Assembly: GCA_027491335.1 (NCBI GenBank)
Contig: JAIXWJ010000053.1
Span: 48,878 to 112,877 of the forward strand
Length of the DNA stretch: 64,000 nucleotides
Origin: Actinomycetes bacterium
Lineage (GTDB): Bacteria; Actinomycetota; Acidimicrobiia; Acidimicrobiales; Ilumatobacteraceae
Reading direction: 5' to 3'
The notes below the pieces were generated by a model. The model made no database searches. It had not been told where the DNA came from and was given only the letters and a program-made list of their open reading frames with translations. The position numbers and the translations under genes are program-made. Shown here one piece after another: positions 54,640 to 62,888 of the stretch (position 1 is its first letter; each line of letters starts with the position of its first letter).

Positions 54640-54909
54640 GTGCGCGTGTGGATCGATCAGGACTTGTGTACCGGTGACGGTCTCTGTCTCGATCATTGTC
54701 CCGACGTTTTCGTGCAGTTGGAGGACGGAATCGCCTACGTGGCCGAGGCCGGACAGGCGCTGAACGATCCGGGCGGAGCCGGCAGCTTGGCTTGGGTGCC
54801 GTTGAAGAACTACCAAGCCGTGGTCGATGCCGCCGAGGCCTGTCCGGGCGAGTGCATTTTCATCGAGATGCCCGCGGTGGCCGCCGGCGAATTGCGCGCC
54901 AGCGCCTGA
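54640..54909 (+). CDS. Ferredoxin with one 3Fe-4S-type site
   Basis: An 89-residue electron carrier: Cys10, Cys16 and Cys20-Pro in LCTGDGLCLDHCPDVF and Cys68-Pro in ACPGECIFIE. Asp13 takes the place of the second Cys of a 4Fe-4S site, the pattern of actinobacterial 3Fe-4S ferredoxins that serve P450s. GTG 54640 has TAGCGT seven bases upstream (54627-54632) and no ribosome binding site; longer reading frames upstream lack support. It lies directly before the SUF genes but has its own promoter. Confidence 0.9.
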   Translation: MRVWIDQDLCTGDGLCLDHCPDVFVQLEDGIAYVAEAGQALNDPGGAGSLAWVPLKNYQAVVDAAEACPGECIFIEMPAVAAGELRASA

Positions 54910-54947
54910 GCAAAATCACCGGCCCGACCAGCCGGAACCCGCCGGGC

Positions 54948-54975
54948 AATTGTTACTATGGCGGTAGTGGAAATT
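54948..54975. promoter_or_regulatory. 28-bp palindromic operator over the sufB promoter
   Basis: AATT-N3-ACTAT-N4-GTAGT-N3-AATT. The -10 candidate TACTAT (54954-54959) lies inside it. The same architecture occurs before sufD (56840-56867), so one repressor likely controls both. Confidence 0.7.
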
Positions 54976-55019
54976 CCGCCCCACCCCCGGGGCAGTCGTT
55001 CTGAACACTGGGAGCCACG

Positions 55020-56420
55020 GTGACCTCTTTCGATCTCGACCTCAGCAAGTACTCGCTCGGTTGGAGCGACGACGTCGAATACGCGTTCAAGCCCGAGAAG
55101 GGTTTGAGCAAGCCCGTCGTCGACCAGATCTCGTGGTGGAAGGGCGAGCCCAAGTGGATGACGCAGTTCCGCGAGCGCAGCCTTCGCTTGTTCGAGAAGA
55201 AGCCGATGGCGCCGTGGTTCGCGCAGAACATGCCCGACATCGACTTCCAGGACATCTTCTATTACCTGCGTCCGGCCACCGATCAGGTGGACGACTGGGA
55301 CGATCTGCCCGAGCAGATGAAGGCCACCTACGAGAAGTTGGGCATTCCCGAGGCCGAGCGCAAGTACCTCGCCGGCGTGACCGCGCAATACGAATCCGAA
55401 GTGGTGTTCCACCGCAATCGCGAGGATCTCGAAGCACAGGGAATCCTGTTCTGCGACATGGACACCGCGTTGCGCGAGTACCCCGAGTTGGTGAAGAAGT
55501 ACTTCGGCACCGTCATTCCCCCGGGAGACAACAAGTTCTCGGCGCTCAATAGTGCGGTGTGGTCGGGTGGCTCGTTCATCTACGTGCCGCCCGGAGTCGA
55601 GTGCGAGATGCCGTTGCAGGCGTACTTCCGCATCAACAGCGAGAACGCCGGACAGTTCGAACGCACGCTCATCATCGCCGACGAGGGCTCGAAGGTTCAC
55701 TACATCGAGGGTTGCTCGGCGCCGGTGTACACCAACGACTCGTTGCACAGCGCCGTGGTCGAGATCGTCGTGAAGCCCAGTGCTCGCGTCACCTACACCA
55801 CCATTCAGAACTGGTCCCCGAACGTGTACAACCTCGTGACCAAGCGCGCACGCGTGGAGGCCGAGGGCCACATGGAATGGATCGACGGCAACATCGGATC
55901 CAAGCTCACCATGAAGTACCCGAGCGTCTATCTGGTCGGCCCCAAGGCCACCGGTGAGGTGTTGAGCGTGGCGTACGCCGGCGCGGGTCAGCATCAGGAC
56001 GCCGGCGCCAAGATGGTTCACGCGGCACCGGAAACCACGTCGAAGATCGTGTCCAAGTCCATCAGCAAGGACGGCGGCATCACCACGTATCGCGGACTGG
56101 TGCGCGTCGACGAGGGTGCGTACGGCTGCAAGAGCCACGTGCAGTGCGACGCTCTCATCCTGGACGAGAACAGCGAAAGCCGCACGCTTCCCTACATGGA
56201 AGTGGGGGAGAAGGACGCTCAGATCGGCCACGAGGCCACCGTGTCCAAGATCGCCGACGAGCAGTTGTTCTACCTGCAGAGTCGTGGTCTGTCCCAGGAG
56301 CAGGCCATGGGCATGATCGTGAACGGATTCATCGAGCCCGTCACGCGCACCCTGCCCATGGAGTACGCCGTCGAGTGGAGCCGTCTCATCGAGTTGCAGA
56401 TGGAAGGTTCCGTCGGCTGA
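55020..56420 (+). CDS. sufB: Fe-S cluster assembly scaffold protein SufB
   Basis: A 466-residue subunit of the SufBCD scaffold that builds iron-sulfur clusters. Typical blocks are [76 protein letters not shown] and the closing [23 protein letters not shown] 55020 has GGGAG upstream. Transcription probably starts near 54966 at the operator-covered promoter. The sufS and sufU genes that supply sulfur and the usual sufR repressor are not in the window. Confidence 0.97.
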   Translation: MTSFDLDLSKYSLGWSDDVEYAFKPEKGLSKPVVDQISWWKGEPKWMTQFRERSLRLFEKKPMAPWFAQNMPDIDFQDIFYYLRPATDQVDDWDDLPEQMKATYEKLGIPEAERKYLAGVTAQYESEVVFHRNREDLEAQGILFCDMDTALREYPELVKKYFGTVIPPGDNKFSALNSAVWSGGSFIYVPPGVECEMPLQAYFRINSENAGQFERTLIIADEGSKVHYIEGCSAPVYTNDSLHSAVVEIVVKPSARVTYTTIQNWSPNVYNLVTKRARVEAEGHMEWIDGNIGSKLTMKYPSVYLVGPKATGEVLSVAYAGAGQHQDAGAKMVHAAPETTSKIVSKSISKDGGITTYRGLVRVDEGAYGCKSHVQCDALILDENSESRTLPYMEVGEKDAQIGHEATVSKIADEQLFYLQSRGLSQEQAMGMIVNGFIEPVTRTLPMEYAVEWSRLIELQMEGSVG

Positions 56421-56471
56421 CGCCTGCACTGTCGACGTGCGCATCGCGTCGTGACGACTTAGTGTTTCGTC

Positions 56472-56813
56472 ATGCCCATGCGACAGGAATGCCGCAACTT
56501 CGAGAGCCGCACCTACGCCAACGGCGACACGGTGCGCAAGTGCAACCTGGACTTGGCGCCCGACGCTCCGTGGCGTTGCCCCGAGAATTGTTCGGGTTTC
56601 GCGCCGCGCATGGACGCCGGGTGGAGTTACGGCACCATGGTCTCGCCGCCCACACCCGTGGAGCCACCGGGGCTGGATGACGGATCCGCGGCCGCGGTGT
56701 TGGACGAAGCCGAAGACATCTTGAACTCCATCGGCGCTCAGGTCTTGGCCGAGGTGGAAGCCGAGAAGAATTCTCCGAAGGGCTGGCGACGTCTGTTTCG
56801 TCGACGTTCCTGA
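56472..56813 (+). CDS. Small Cys-rich conserved protein inside the SUF cluster
   Basis: A 113-residue protein with four Cys in the first 40 residues: RQECRNFESRTYANGDTVRK-C and PWRCPENCSGFAPRMD. The spacing could hold zinc or an Fe-S cluster. The middle is Pro-rich, followed by a helix (AAVLDEAEDILNSIGAQVLA) and a basic end, GWRRLFRRRS. ATG 56472 has TAGTGT six bases upstream (56460-56465), so it has a leaderless promoter of its own. Placement between sufB and sufD suggests a part in Fe-S assembly, but I know of no assigned function. Confidence 0.75.
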   Translation: MPMRQECRNFESRTYANGDTVRKCNLDLAPDAPWRCPENCSGFAPRMDAGWSYGTMVSPPTPVEPPGLDDGSAAAVLDEAEDILNSIGAQVLAEVEAEKNSPKGWRRLFRRRS

Positions 56814-56839
56814 GCGGGTGCCGTCGGCCCTCCAGGGTG

Positions 56840-56867
56840 AATTTCCACTATCTCGGTAGTACTATTT
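56840..56867. promoter_or_regulatory. 28-bp palindromic operator over the sufD promoter
   Basis: AATT-N3-ACTAT-N4-GTAGT-N3-ATTT, the same layout as before sufB. The -10 box TACTAT (56860-56865) lies at its right end, six bases before the sufD GTG. Only one outer base breaks the symmetry. Confidence 0.7.
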
Positions 56868-56871
56868 CGCC

Positions 56872-58047
56872 GTGCCCGTGCTCACCCCCGACACGGCGCG
56901 CAGTACGTCGAACACCTGGCCCCAGGTGCGAGAAGCCGCTCTCGAGCGGGCCACTGCGTTGCCTTTCCCCACCGCCGACGAGGAGATTTGGCGTTACAGC
57001 CGTATCGCCGAGTTGGACCTCGCCTCGTTCCACCCCGCGGCCACGGTGTCCACCATCACCGGCGTCTCCGAGGGTGCGCGCGTCACCCACGTTCCGGCCT
57101 CGGCCGCGTCGGTCGATGCGTCGCTGACCAACCTGTTCGACGGCGCTCGAGGCAACGATCTCTTCAGCGAACTCAATCTCGCGCACATGGACGTCATCGT
57201 GGTGTCGGTGGCGCGCAACACCGTGGTGTCGCAACCCATCGTCATCACCCACACCGCCGACGTCGACGGCGCGATGTGCTTCCCGCGCTTGGTCATCGAC
57301 GCCGCCGAGAACAGCGAAGTCACCGTCGTCGAGCGATTCGTCAGCGCCGATGGTGTGCGCTCGTTGGTGGTGCCCGTGTTGGACGCGCGCACTGCCCAGG
57401 CGGCCCGCGTGCGTTATCTCGGCATCAACGAGTTGGGCACCGAATCGTGGTTGATCGGACAGCACCAGTCCGTCGGCCAGCGCGACTCGGACACCTTGCT
57501 GGCCACCGTGGCTCTCGGCGGCGATTACGCCCGCGTCAGCACGTCGGCGCGCCTCGAGGGTCAGGGAGGCAACACTCGACAGGTGGCGTTGTACTTCGCC
57601 GGTGGCACGCAAATGCACGACTTCCGCACGTTGCAAGAGCACGCCGCGCCGCGCACCACCAGCGACCTGTTGTTCAAGGGTGCGGTGCAGGACACGGCCA
57701 AGAGCGTGTACACGGGCCTCATCAAGATCCACAAGAACGCCAAGGGTTCGGCGGCCTTCCAAACCAACCGCAACCTCACCTTGTCGCACGGCGCGTGGGC
57801 CGAGAGCGTTCCTAACCTCGACATCGAAACCAACGACGTGAAGTGCAGTCACGCTTCCACCGTCGGACCCATCGACGAGGATCAGCTCTTCTATCTCGAG
57901 AGTCGCGGGGTGAACCCCGACGTGGCACAACGACTGGTGGTGCTGGGTTTCTTCGACGAAGTTCTGGCTCAGTTGCCCGTGGGTGATTTGGCCGCGCCGT
58001 TGCGTCGTCAGGTGGCGGCGAAGTTGTCCATCGGAGGTGCCTCATGA
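56872..58047 (+). CDS. sufD: Fe-S cluster assembly protein SufD
   Basis: A 391-residue SufD subunit. It shows RATALPFPTADEEIWRYSRI at the N-terminus, the beta-helix core, and the C-terminal block VKCSHASTVGPIDEDQLFYL, ESRGVNPDVAQRLVVLGFF near residues 320-360, with the conserved His needed for cluster assembly. GTG 56872 is leaderless, six bases after TACTAT. It overlaps the Rieske gene by four bases, which in turn overlaps sufC by four, so sufD-Rieske-sufC are translated as a unit. Confidence 0.95.
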   Translation: MPVLTPDTARSTSNTWPQVREAALERATALPFPTADEEIWRYSRIAELDLASFHPAATVSTITGVSEGARVTHVPASAASVDASLTNLFDGARGNDLFSELNLAHMDVIVVSVARNTVVSQPIVITHTADVDGAMCFPRLVIDAAENSEVTVVERFVSADGVRSLVVPVLDARTAQAARVRYLGINELGTESWLIGQHQSVGQRDSDTLLATVALGGDYARVSTSARLEGQGGNTRQVALYFAGGTQMHDFRTLQEHAAPRTTSDLLFKGAVQDTAKSVYTGLIKIHKNAKGSAAFQTNRNLTLSHGAWAESVPNLDIETNDVKCSHASTVGPIDEDQLFYLESRGVNPDVAQRLVVLGFFDEVLAQLPVGDLAAPLRRQVAAKLSIGGAS

Positions 58048-58355
58048 CCGTGGTCGCGCGATTCGACGATCTTGCTCCGGGTACGGCCACCAAGGTGGAC
58101 GTGAACGGAACCGCGGTGGCTCTCGTGCGCATCGATGACGACGTGTACGCCATCGGCGACATGTGCAGTCACGCCAACGTGTCGCTCAGCGATGGTGAGG
58201 TGTGGTGCGACGAGAAGCAGTTGGAGTGTCCGCGTCACAGCAGTGCGTTCAGCCTCGAGACCGGTGTTCCGGCCACGTTGCCGGCCACGCAACCGGTGCC
58301 GGTGTTCGACGTGACCATCGTGAACGGCGATGTGATCGTGGAGGCGCGCGCATGA
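58044..58355 (+). CDS. Rieske [2Fe-2S] ferredoxin-like protein
   Basis: A 103-residue soluble Rieske protein of the bacterial dioxygenase-ferredoxin class. The cluster ligands are Cys41-x-His43 in DMCSHANVSL and Cys62-x-x-His65 in ECPRHSSAF. Its tight coupling between sufD and sufC is common in Actinomycetota; it may deliver electrons during cluster building or act as a first client. No membrane anchor. Confidence 0.93.
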   Translation: MTVVARFDDLAPGTATKVDVNGTAVALVRIDDDVYAIGDMCSHANVSLSDGEVWCDEKQLECPRHSSAFSLETGVPATLPATQPVPVFDVTIVNGDVIVEARA

Positions 58356-59089
58356 GCACACTGCAGATCATCGACCTGCACGCGTCGGTTGGCGACAAGC
58401 AGATTCTGCACGGCGTGAATCTGACCATCTCGTCGGGCGAGGTGCACGCCGTGATGGGTCCGAACGGCGCCGGAAAGAGCACGCTGTCGGCCGTCGTCAT
58501 GGGCAAGCCCGGATACAACGTCACCGCGGGGTCCATCCTGCTCGACGGTCGCGAGATGCTCGGGGTGCCCACCTGGCAGCGCGCCGCGGCCGGACTGCAT
58601 CTGGTGATGCAGTACCCCACCGAAGTGCCCGGAGTTCTCCTGAACGACGTGTTGTCGGAGGCGTTGAAGGGACGCGGGCGCGACGGAGACATCGGCCGGT
58701 TGGACACGTTGTTGCGCACCGAAGCCGCCCGTATTCACTTCGACGAGAAGTTCTTGGATCGTCCGTTGAACGTGGACTTGTCGGGCGGCGAGAAGAAGCG
58801 CAACGAGACGCTTCAGATGTCGGTGTTGAAGCCGGCCATCGCGATTCTCGATGAGCTGGACTCGGGCCTCGACGTGGACGCGTTGCGCGATTGCGCCCGA
58901 CGCGTGATGGACGCCACGCGCGAGGACGGGCTGGGTGCCTTGGTGATCACTCACTACAGCCGGTTGCTGGAAGAGTTGAAGCCCAGTCGCGTGCACATCT
59001 TGGTGAAGGGTCGCATCGTGGAGACCGGTGGCCCCGAGTTGGCCGATGTGCTCGAGCGCGACGGCTACGAAGCCTTCAAGAACGCCTGA
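58352..59089 (+). CDS. sufC: Fe-S cluster assembly ATPase SufC
   Basis: A 245-residue ABC-type ATPase that drives SufBCD. Walker A is MGPNGAGKSTLSAVVMG near residues 35-51, the signature is LSGGEKKRNETLQM near 143, and Walker B AILDELDSGLDVDALR near 165-180, with the SufC-type E-L-D-S-G-L-D. Its stop TGA and the stop of the convergent cyclase gene are adjacent and form one palindrome, CGCCTGATCAGGCG (59083-59096). Confidence 0.96.
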   Translation: MSTLQIIDLHASVGDKQILHGVNLTISSGEVHAVMGPNGAGKSTLSAVVMGKPGYNVTAGSILLDGREMLGVPTWQRAAAGLHLVMQYPTEVPGVLLNDVLSEALKGRGRDGDIGRLDTLLRTEAARIHFDEKFLDRPLNVDLSGGEKKRNETLQMSVLKPAIAILDELDSGLDVDALRDCARRVMDATREDGLGALVITHYSRLLEELKPSRVHILVKGRIVETGGPELADVLERDGYEAFKNA

Positions 59090-59638
59090 TCAGGCGACGA
59101 AGGGGGAGCGGGTCCAGAGCTCGCCGGTGTCGTTGGTGCCGCTCAACTTCTTCGGAGCGGTGAGTGACACCACGTCGATGGTGCCGAGACCACGCAGTTC
59201 GACGGGCGCGTGATTGTTCTCCACCACGCCATCGGGAAGATGCTTGATGTCGGCGCGTGCCATGAGCACCTCGTTGTGGTCGGCGACGTCGCACAAGCGC
59301 GAGGCCTGATTCACCGAGGAACCGATGTAGTCCTCGCCCTGGAACATCAATACTCCGCCGGTGGCCAGACCCACGCGAACGGTCAGGGGTTGACACACCT
59401 CTTCGCAACTCTTCTGCAGATCGAGCGCGAAGCGGATGGCCTTGTCCTGTTCGACCGAGACGATCATGCATCCGTCACCGAGCCACTTGTCGACACGGAT
59501 ACCCCAGGTGGCCGCCACGTCGCGAACCTCGGCGCGAAAGCGCGTGAGGATGTTGCCCGCCGCCACGTCGCCGTGGGCCGCGGTGTACATGGTGAATCCG
59601 GACAGGTCCACGAAGACGAAGGTGCGCTCGACTTTCAT
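59090..59638 (-). CDS. Stand-alone class III adenylate/guanylate cyclase domain protein
   Basis: A 182-residue protein consisting of one cyclase homology domain: ERTFVFVDLSGFTMYTAAHG (first metal-binding Asp) at the N-terminus, VDKWLGDGCMIVSVE (second Asp) near residues 49-63, and VRVGLATGGVLMFQGEDYIG near 88-107. The SSVNQASRLCDVA stretch carries the transition-state Asn/Arg region. No sensor or membrane domain. It could make cAMP if it dimerises, or be a regulatory relative; several residues differ from active enzymes, so activity is uncertain. Confidence 0.85.
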   Translation of the reverse strand: MKVERTFVFVDLSGFTMYTAAHGDVAAGNILTRFRAEVRDVAATWGIRVDKWLGDGCMIVSVEQDKAIRFALDLQKSCEEVCQPLTVRVGLATGGVLMFQGEDYIGSSVNQASRLCDVADHNEVLMARADIKHLPDGVVENNHAPVELRGLGTIDVVSLTAPKKLSGTNDTGELWTRSPFVA

Positions 59639-59705
59639 GTCGTGGGTCAGGCTACCCCCTCGGCCGGACGACGGTCGGTCGCAATTCGGGGACTAGCGTG
59701 CGGTC

Positions 59706-61736
59706 ATGGCCGGTCGATTCACCTACTCACGGTGGGACGGAACCCAAACCGGGTTCGACATGGAGACCAGCGATCTCTTCGACGAATTGGCCGACGATCT
59801 GCTGAACAACGGCGACCTGCGGGGCGCGTTGCGGCGATTCATGGAGCGCGGTGCCCGCGACGCCAACGGTGAGAAGTTGCAAGGCCTGCGCGAGATGCGC
59901 CAGAAGTTGAAGCAGGCCCGACAGGACCTTCTCGACAGCGGTGACCCCAACGGTGTGTTCCAGGAGATCGCCGACGCGCTCGATGACATCCTCGACGAGG
60001 AACGCCACGCCGTCGACCAGTCCGTGCATGACGCGGAGAAGAGCGGCGACGAGCGTCGCATCGACAACGCGCGCAACGCCGCGATGGACCGCAACTTCCG
60101 TCTCGACATGATGCCCGACGATCTGGCCGGCAAGGTGCGCGAGTTGCAGGCCTACGACTTCGAGTCGGCCGAGGCCCAGCAACGATTCGAACAACTCATG
60201 GACAAGCTCCGTCAACAGTTGATGGAGAAGCAGTTCAACCAAATCTCCGACTCCATGAAGAACATGTCACCCGAGGACATGGCGCGCATGAAGGAGATGA
60301 TGAAGGCGCTGAACGAAATGATTCAGCGTCACAACAACGGCGAGGACGAGAAGTTCGAGGAGTTCATGGAGAAGTTCGGCGACTTCTTCCCCGAGAATCC
60401 GAAGTCGTTCGACGAACTCATGGAGCAGTTGGCACGTCAGATGCAGGCCGCCCAAGACATGTTGAACTCGATGACGCCCGAGCAACGCCAGCAGTTGCAG
60501 GAACTCTCGTCGATGTTGCTCGACGACATGGAACTCCAGAACGAGATGGCTCAACTGAGCGCCAACATGCAGGCGATGTTCCCCGGGCTCGGTCAGGGCG
60601 AGGGTTACGAGATGCAAGGCGAGAATCCGATGGGATTCGAACAGGCCATGCAGGCCATGAAAGATCTGGCCGATCTCGATCGGCTCGAGGACCTCATGAA
60701 CAACCCGGCGTCACCGCAACAGCTGGCCGAAGCCGACATGGATCGGGTGCGCGACCTGTTGGGGGACGAGGTGGCGCGGTCCATGGACAAGTTGTCCAAG
60801 CTGGTGAAGGAGATGGAGCGCGAGGGGCTCATCCGGCAGCGCGACGGCAAGTTGGAAGTCACCCCGCGAGGCATGCGTCAGATCGGCTCCAAGGCGTTGC
60901 GTGACATCTTCTCGCGATTGGCCAAGGACAAGCCCGGTCAACATCAGCAGCATCGTTTCGGTCAGGGCCACGAACGCACCTACGAGACCAAGCAATACGA
61001 ATACGGCGATCCGTTCAACCTGGATCTGCAGCGGACCATTCGCAACGCGCTGCGCCGTGGTGGCCAGGGAATTCCGGTGAAGTTGTCTCCCGATGATTTC
61101 GAGGTGGAGCGCACCGAGCATCTCACGCGTTCGGCCACGGTGCTCATGCTGGATGCGTCCTATTCCATGTACCGAGACGATCGTTGGGGGCCGGCCAAGA
61201 AGGTGGCCGTCGCACTGCAGTCGTTGATGTCGTCGCAGTATCCGCGGGACTACTTGGGCATCCTGCTGTTCGGTCACCTCGCGTGGGAGGTGAAGCCCGA
61301 CGAATTGATGGAGGCCACGCCGCCCGGCATGCAGGGCACGAACATGCACCACGCCATGGCCACCGCGCGACGCATGTTGGCGGGCCAGTCGGGCAACAAG
61401 CAGATCATCATGATCACCGATGGTGAGCCGACCGCTCACATCACGCCGCAGGGTGATCCGTGGTTCACGTACTTCGAGGGATGGGATGCCCAGCAGCTCA
61501 CCGTCGAGGCAACCTTGCGCGAGGCCATGCGTTGCACCAAGGAGAACATCACCATCAACACGTTCATGCTGGACGCCGACCAGTACTTGGTCCGCTTCGT
61601 GGAGCAGTTGACGGCCATGAACGGGGGTCGGGCCTTCATGACCAACGCGCACGATCTGGGCAACTACGTGATGGTGGACTTCCTCGACCACAAGCGTCGA
61701 ACCACCCGTGGTGGCCGCGGCCGACGCGCGTCCTGA
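59706..61736 (+). CDS. VWA-domain protein with long helical N-terminal region
   Basis: A 676-residue soluble protein. Residues 20-330 are helical and rich in Met, Gln, Glu and Asp (QLMEKQFNQISDSMKNMSPE), likely coiled coil. The C-terminal third, from about residue 470, is a von Willebrand A domain with the metal site D-A-S-Y-S in VLMLDASYSMYRDD near 481 and the Asp in IIMITDGEPTAHITP. Family members act with MoxR-type AAA+ ATPases in metal insertion or complex remodelling; no such ATPase gene is in view here. ATG 59706 has TAGCGT six bases upstream. Confidence 0.87.
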   Translation: MAGRFTYSRWDGTQTGFDMETSDLFDELADDLLNNGDLRGALRRFMERGARDANGEKLQGLREMRQKLKQARQDLLDSGDPNGVFQEIADALDDILDEERHAVDQSVHDAEKSGDERRIDNARNAAMDRNFRLDMMPDDLAGKVRELQAYDFESAEAQQRFEQLMDKLRQQLMEKQFNQISDSMKNMSPEDMARMKEMMKALNEMIQRHNNGEDEKFEEFMEKFGDFFPENPKSFDELMEQLARQMQAAQDMLNSMTPEQRQQLQELSSMLLDDMELQNEMAQLSANMQAMFPGLGQGEGYEMQGENPMGFEQAMQAMKDLADLDRLEDLMNNPASPQQLAEADMDRVRDLLGDEVARSMDKLSKLVKEMEREGLIRQRDGKLEVTPRGMRQIGSKALRDIFSRLAKDKPGQHQQHRFGQGHERTYETKQYEYGDPFNLDLQRTIRNALRRGGQGIPVKLSPDDFEVERTEHLTRSATVLMLDASYSMYRDDRWGPAKKVAVALQSLMSSQYPRDYLGILLFGHLAWEVKPDELMEATPPGMQGTNMHHAMATARRMLAGQSGNKQIIMITDGEPTAHITPQGDPWFTYFEGWDAQQLTVEATLREAMRCTKENITINTFMLDADQYLVRFVEQLTAMNGGRAFMTNAHDLGNYVMVDFLDHKRRTTRGGRGRRAS

Positions 61737-61737
61737 T

Positions 61738-62805
61738 TCAGCCCAACGACGGGTGATCGTGGGCGAAGGTGCCCGCGGGGTTTTCCCATCCACGCACCAG
61801 CCACACGCGCAACATCCACGACGACGTGTCGTCGAGAACCGCATTCACCATCGAGCAATCCGCACCGGTGACGGCGGTGTCGTGGGGGAGAGCCCACGGA
61901 CCGTCACCAGCCACGCAGGTGCCGTCGTGCAAGTGCCACATGTTCGACTGGCCGGTGAATCCTTCTGGCGTGGAGCCATCGGAGGTCCAGGCGTTGTATT
62001 GCAAGCCCACCAGACGCGCGTCATCCAACGAGGATTCGAAGAGCAGTCCAGAGGGTCGATCCGGAGCGAATGGCGAATTGCGCGAGTCCACGGTGAGGTC
62101 GATCATCATCTGGCCGGCTCCGGTGACGTAACCACCGGCGTGGACCCAACCCGCGGCTTTGGCCTCGCCCAAGGTGGCGAATCGTTCGGCCGCCGTCGCG
62201 GCGACCGTCAGTTCCTCACCCAATTGCGCGCGTTGGTCGGGGGAGAGGTCCGTTTCCGACGATGAAGCGGTGGGCATGGTGTGCACGTGCGAGTGCTCCG
62301 AACCCTGAATGTGGGCCGCATCGTCGGCCCATTGCGTGGTGACGAATCCGGGCAACGCCACCAGCGCCACCGCCAACGGTGCGATGTTCTCGAATCTCCA
62401 TCCGGTCTCGCCGAGGTGATCGGGGTCCGACACCTGTGCTCCGAGCGACAATGCCAACGCGACCACGGCGATCACCAAGACCGTCACCTCGTACGGCCCC
62501 ATGCTCGGCGTGGCGGCGGACCACGGACCGAACGGGTAGCCCGCGGTGCGACTGAAGACGAGGCCGATCACCACCACGGCATTCGCGATCGACGTGGCGA
62601 TCAGTGGGCCTCGCGAACGTTGGAAGACCACCGCCAAACCGAGCGCCATCATGATGGCGCCCGTGGCGGCAAGGGCGATCCCTTCGGCTCGCCAGTCGGC
62701 CGAGCGGCCCGGCGCCACCGCGAAGTGCAGCGCGCCGCCGGCCAGAGTGAGGCTGGCGACCAGTGAGCGCACCGTCGCCACGGGCGGTCGTGGGGAGGTC
62801 GCCAT
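61738..62805 (-). CDS. Membrane protein with extracytoplasmic C-terminal domain, unknown function
   Basis: A 355-residue protein. The first 160 residues hold about five hydrophobic helices (LVASLTLAGGALHFAVAPG onward). After IQGSEHSHVHTMPTASSS comes a soluble domain of about 185 residues with MWHLHDGTCVAGDGPWALPH, several His that might bind a metal, and WLVRGWENPAGTFAHDHPSL at the end. ATG 62805 is chosen because the longer reading starts with polar residues and no promoter or binding site. It lies two bases from the convergent VWA gene. Confidence 0.75.
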   Translation of the reverse strand: MATSPRPPVATVRSLVASLTLAGGALHFAVAPGRSADWRAEGIALAATGAIMMALGLAVVFQRSRGPLIATSIANAVVVIGLVFSRTAGYPFGPWSAATPSMGPYEVTVLVIAVVALALSLGAQVSDPDHLGETGWRFENIAPLAVALVALPGFVTTQWADDAAHIQGSEHSHVHTMPTASSSETDLSPDQRAQLGEELTVAATAAERFATLGEAKAAGWVHAGGYVTGAGQMMIDLTVDSRNSPFAPDRPSGLLFESSLDDARLVGLQYNAWTSDGSTPEGFTGQSNMWHLHDGTCVAGDGPWALPHDTAVTGADCSMVNAVLDDTSSWMLRVWLVRGWENPAGTFAHDHPSLG

Positions 62806-62864
62806 GGGTCGATTCTGCCAGTTCGCACGGTTGATCAAGATGGCGGGCACGGGTGGCGGGCTTG

Positions 62865-62880
62865 GTTACCACTCGGTAAC
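62865..62880. promoter_or_regulatory. Operator-like palindrome GTTACC-ACTC-GGTAAC
   Basis: Perfect 6-bp arms around four bases; its right arm overlaps the -10 box TAACAT (62877-62882), which lies six bases before the acyl-CoA dehydrogenase ATG at 62889. The geometry is that of TetR-family fatty-acid regulators, which commonly hold acyl-CoA dehydrogenase genes silent. Confidence 0.55.
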
Positions 62881-62888
62881 ATCGCCCC

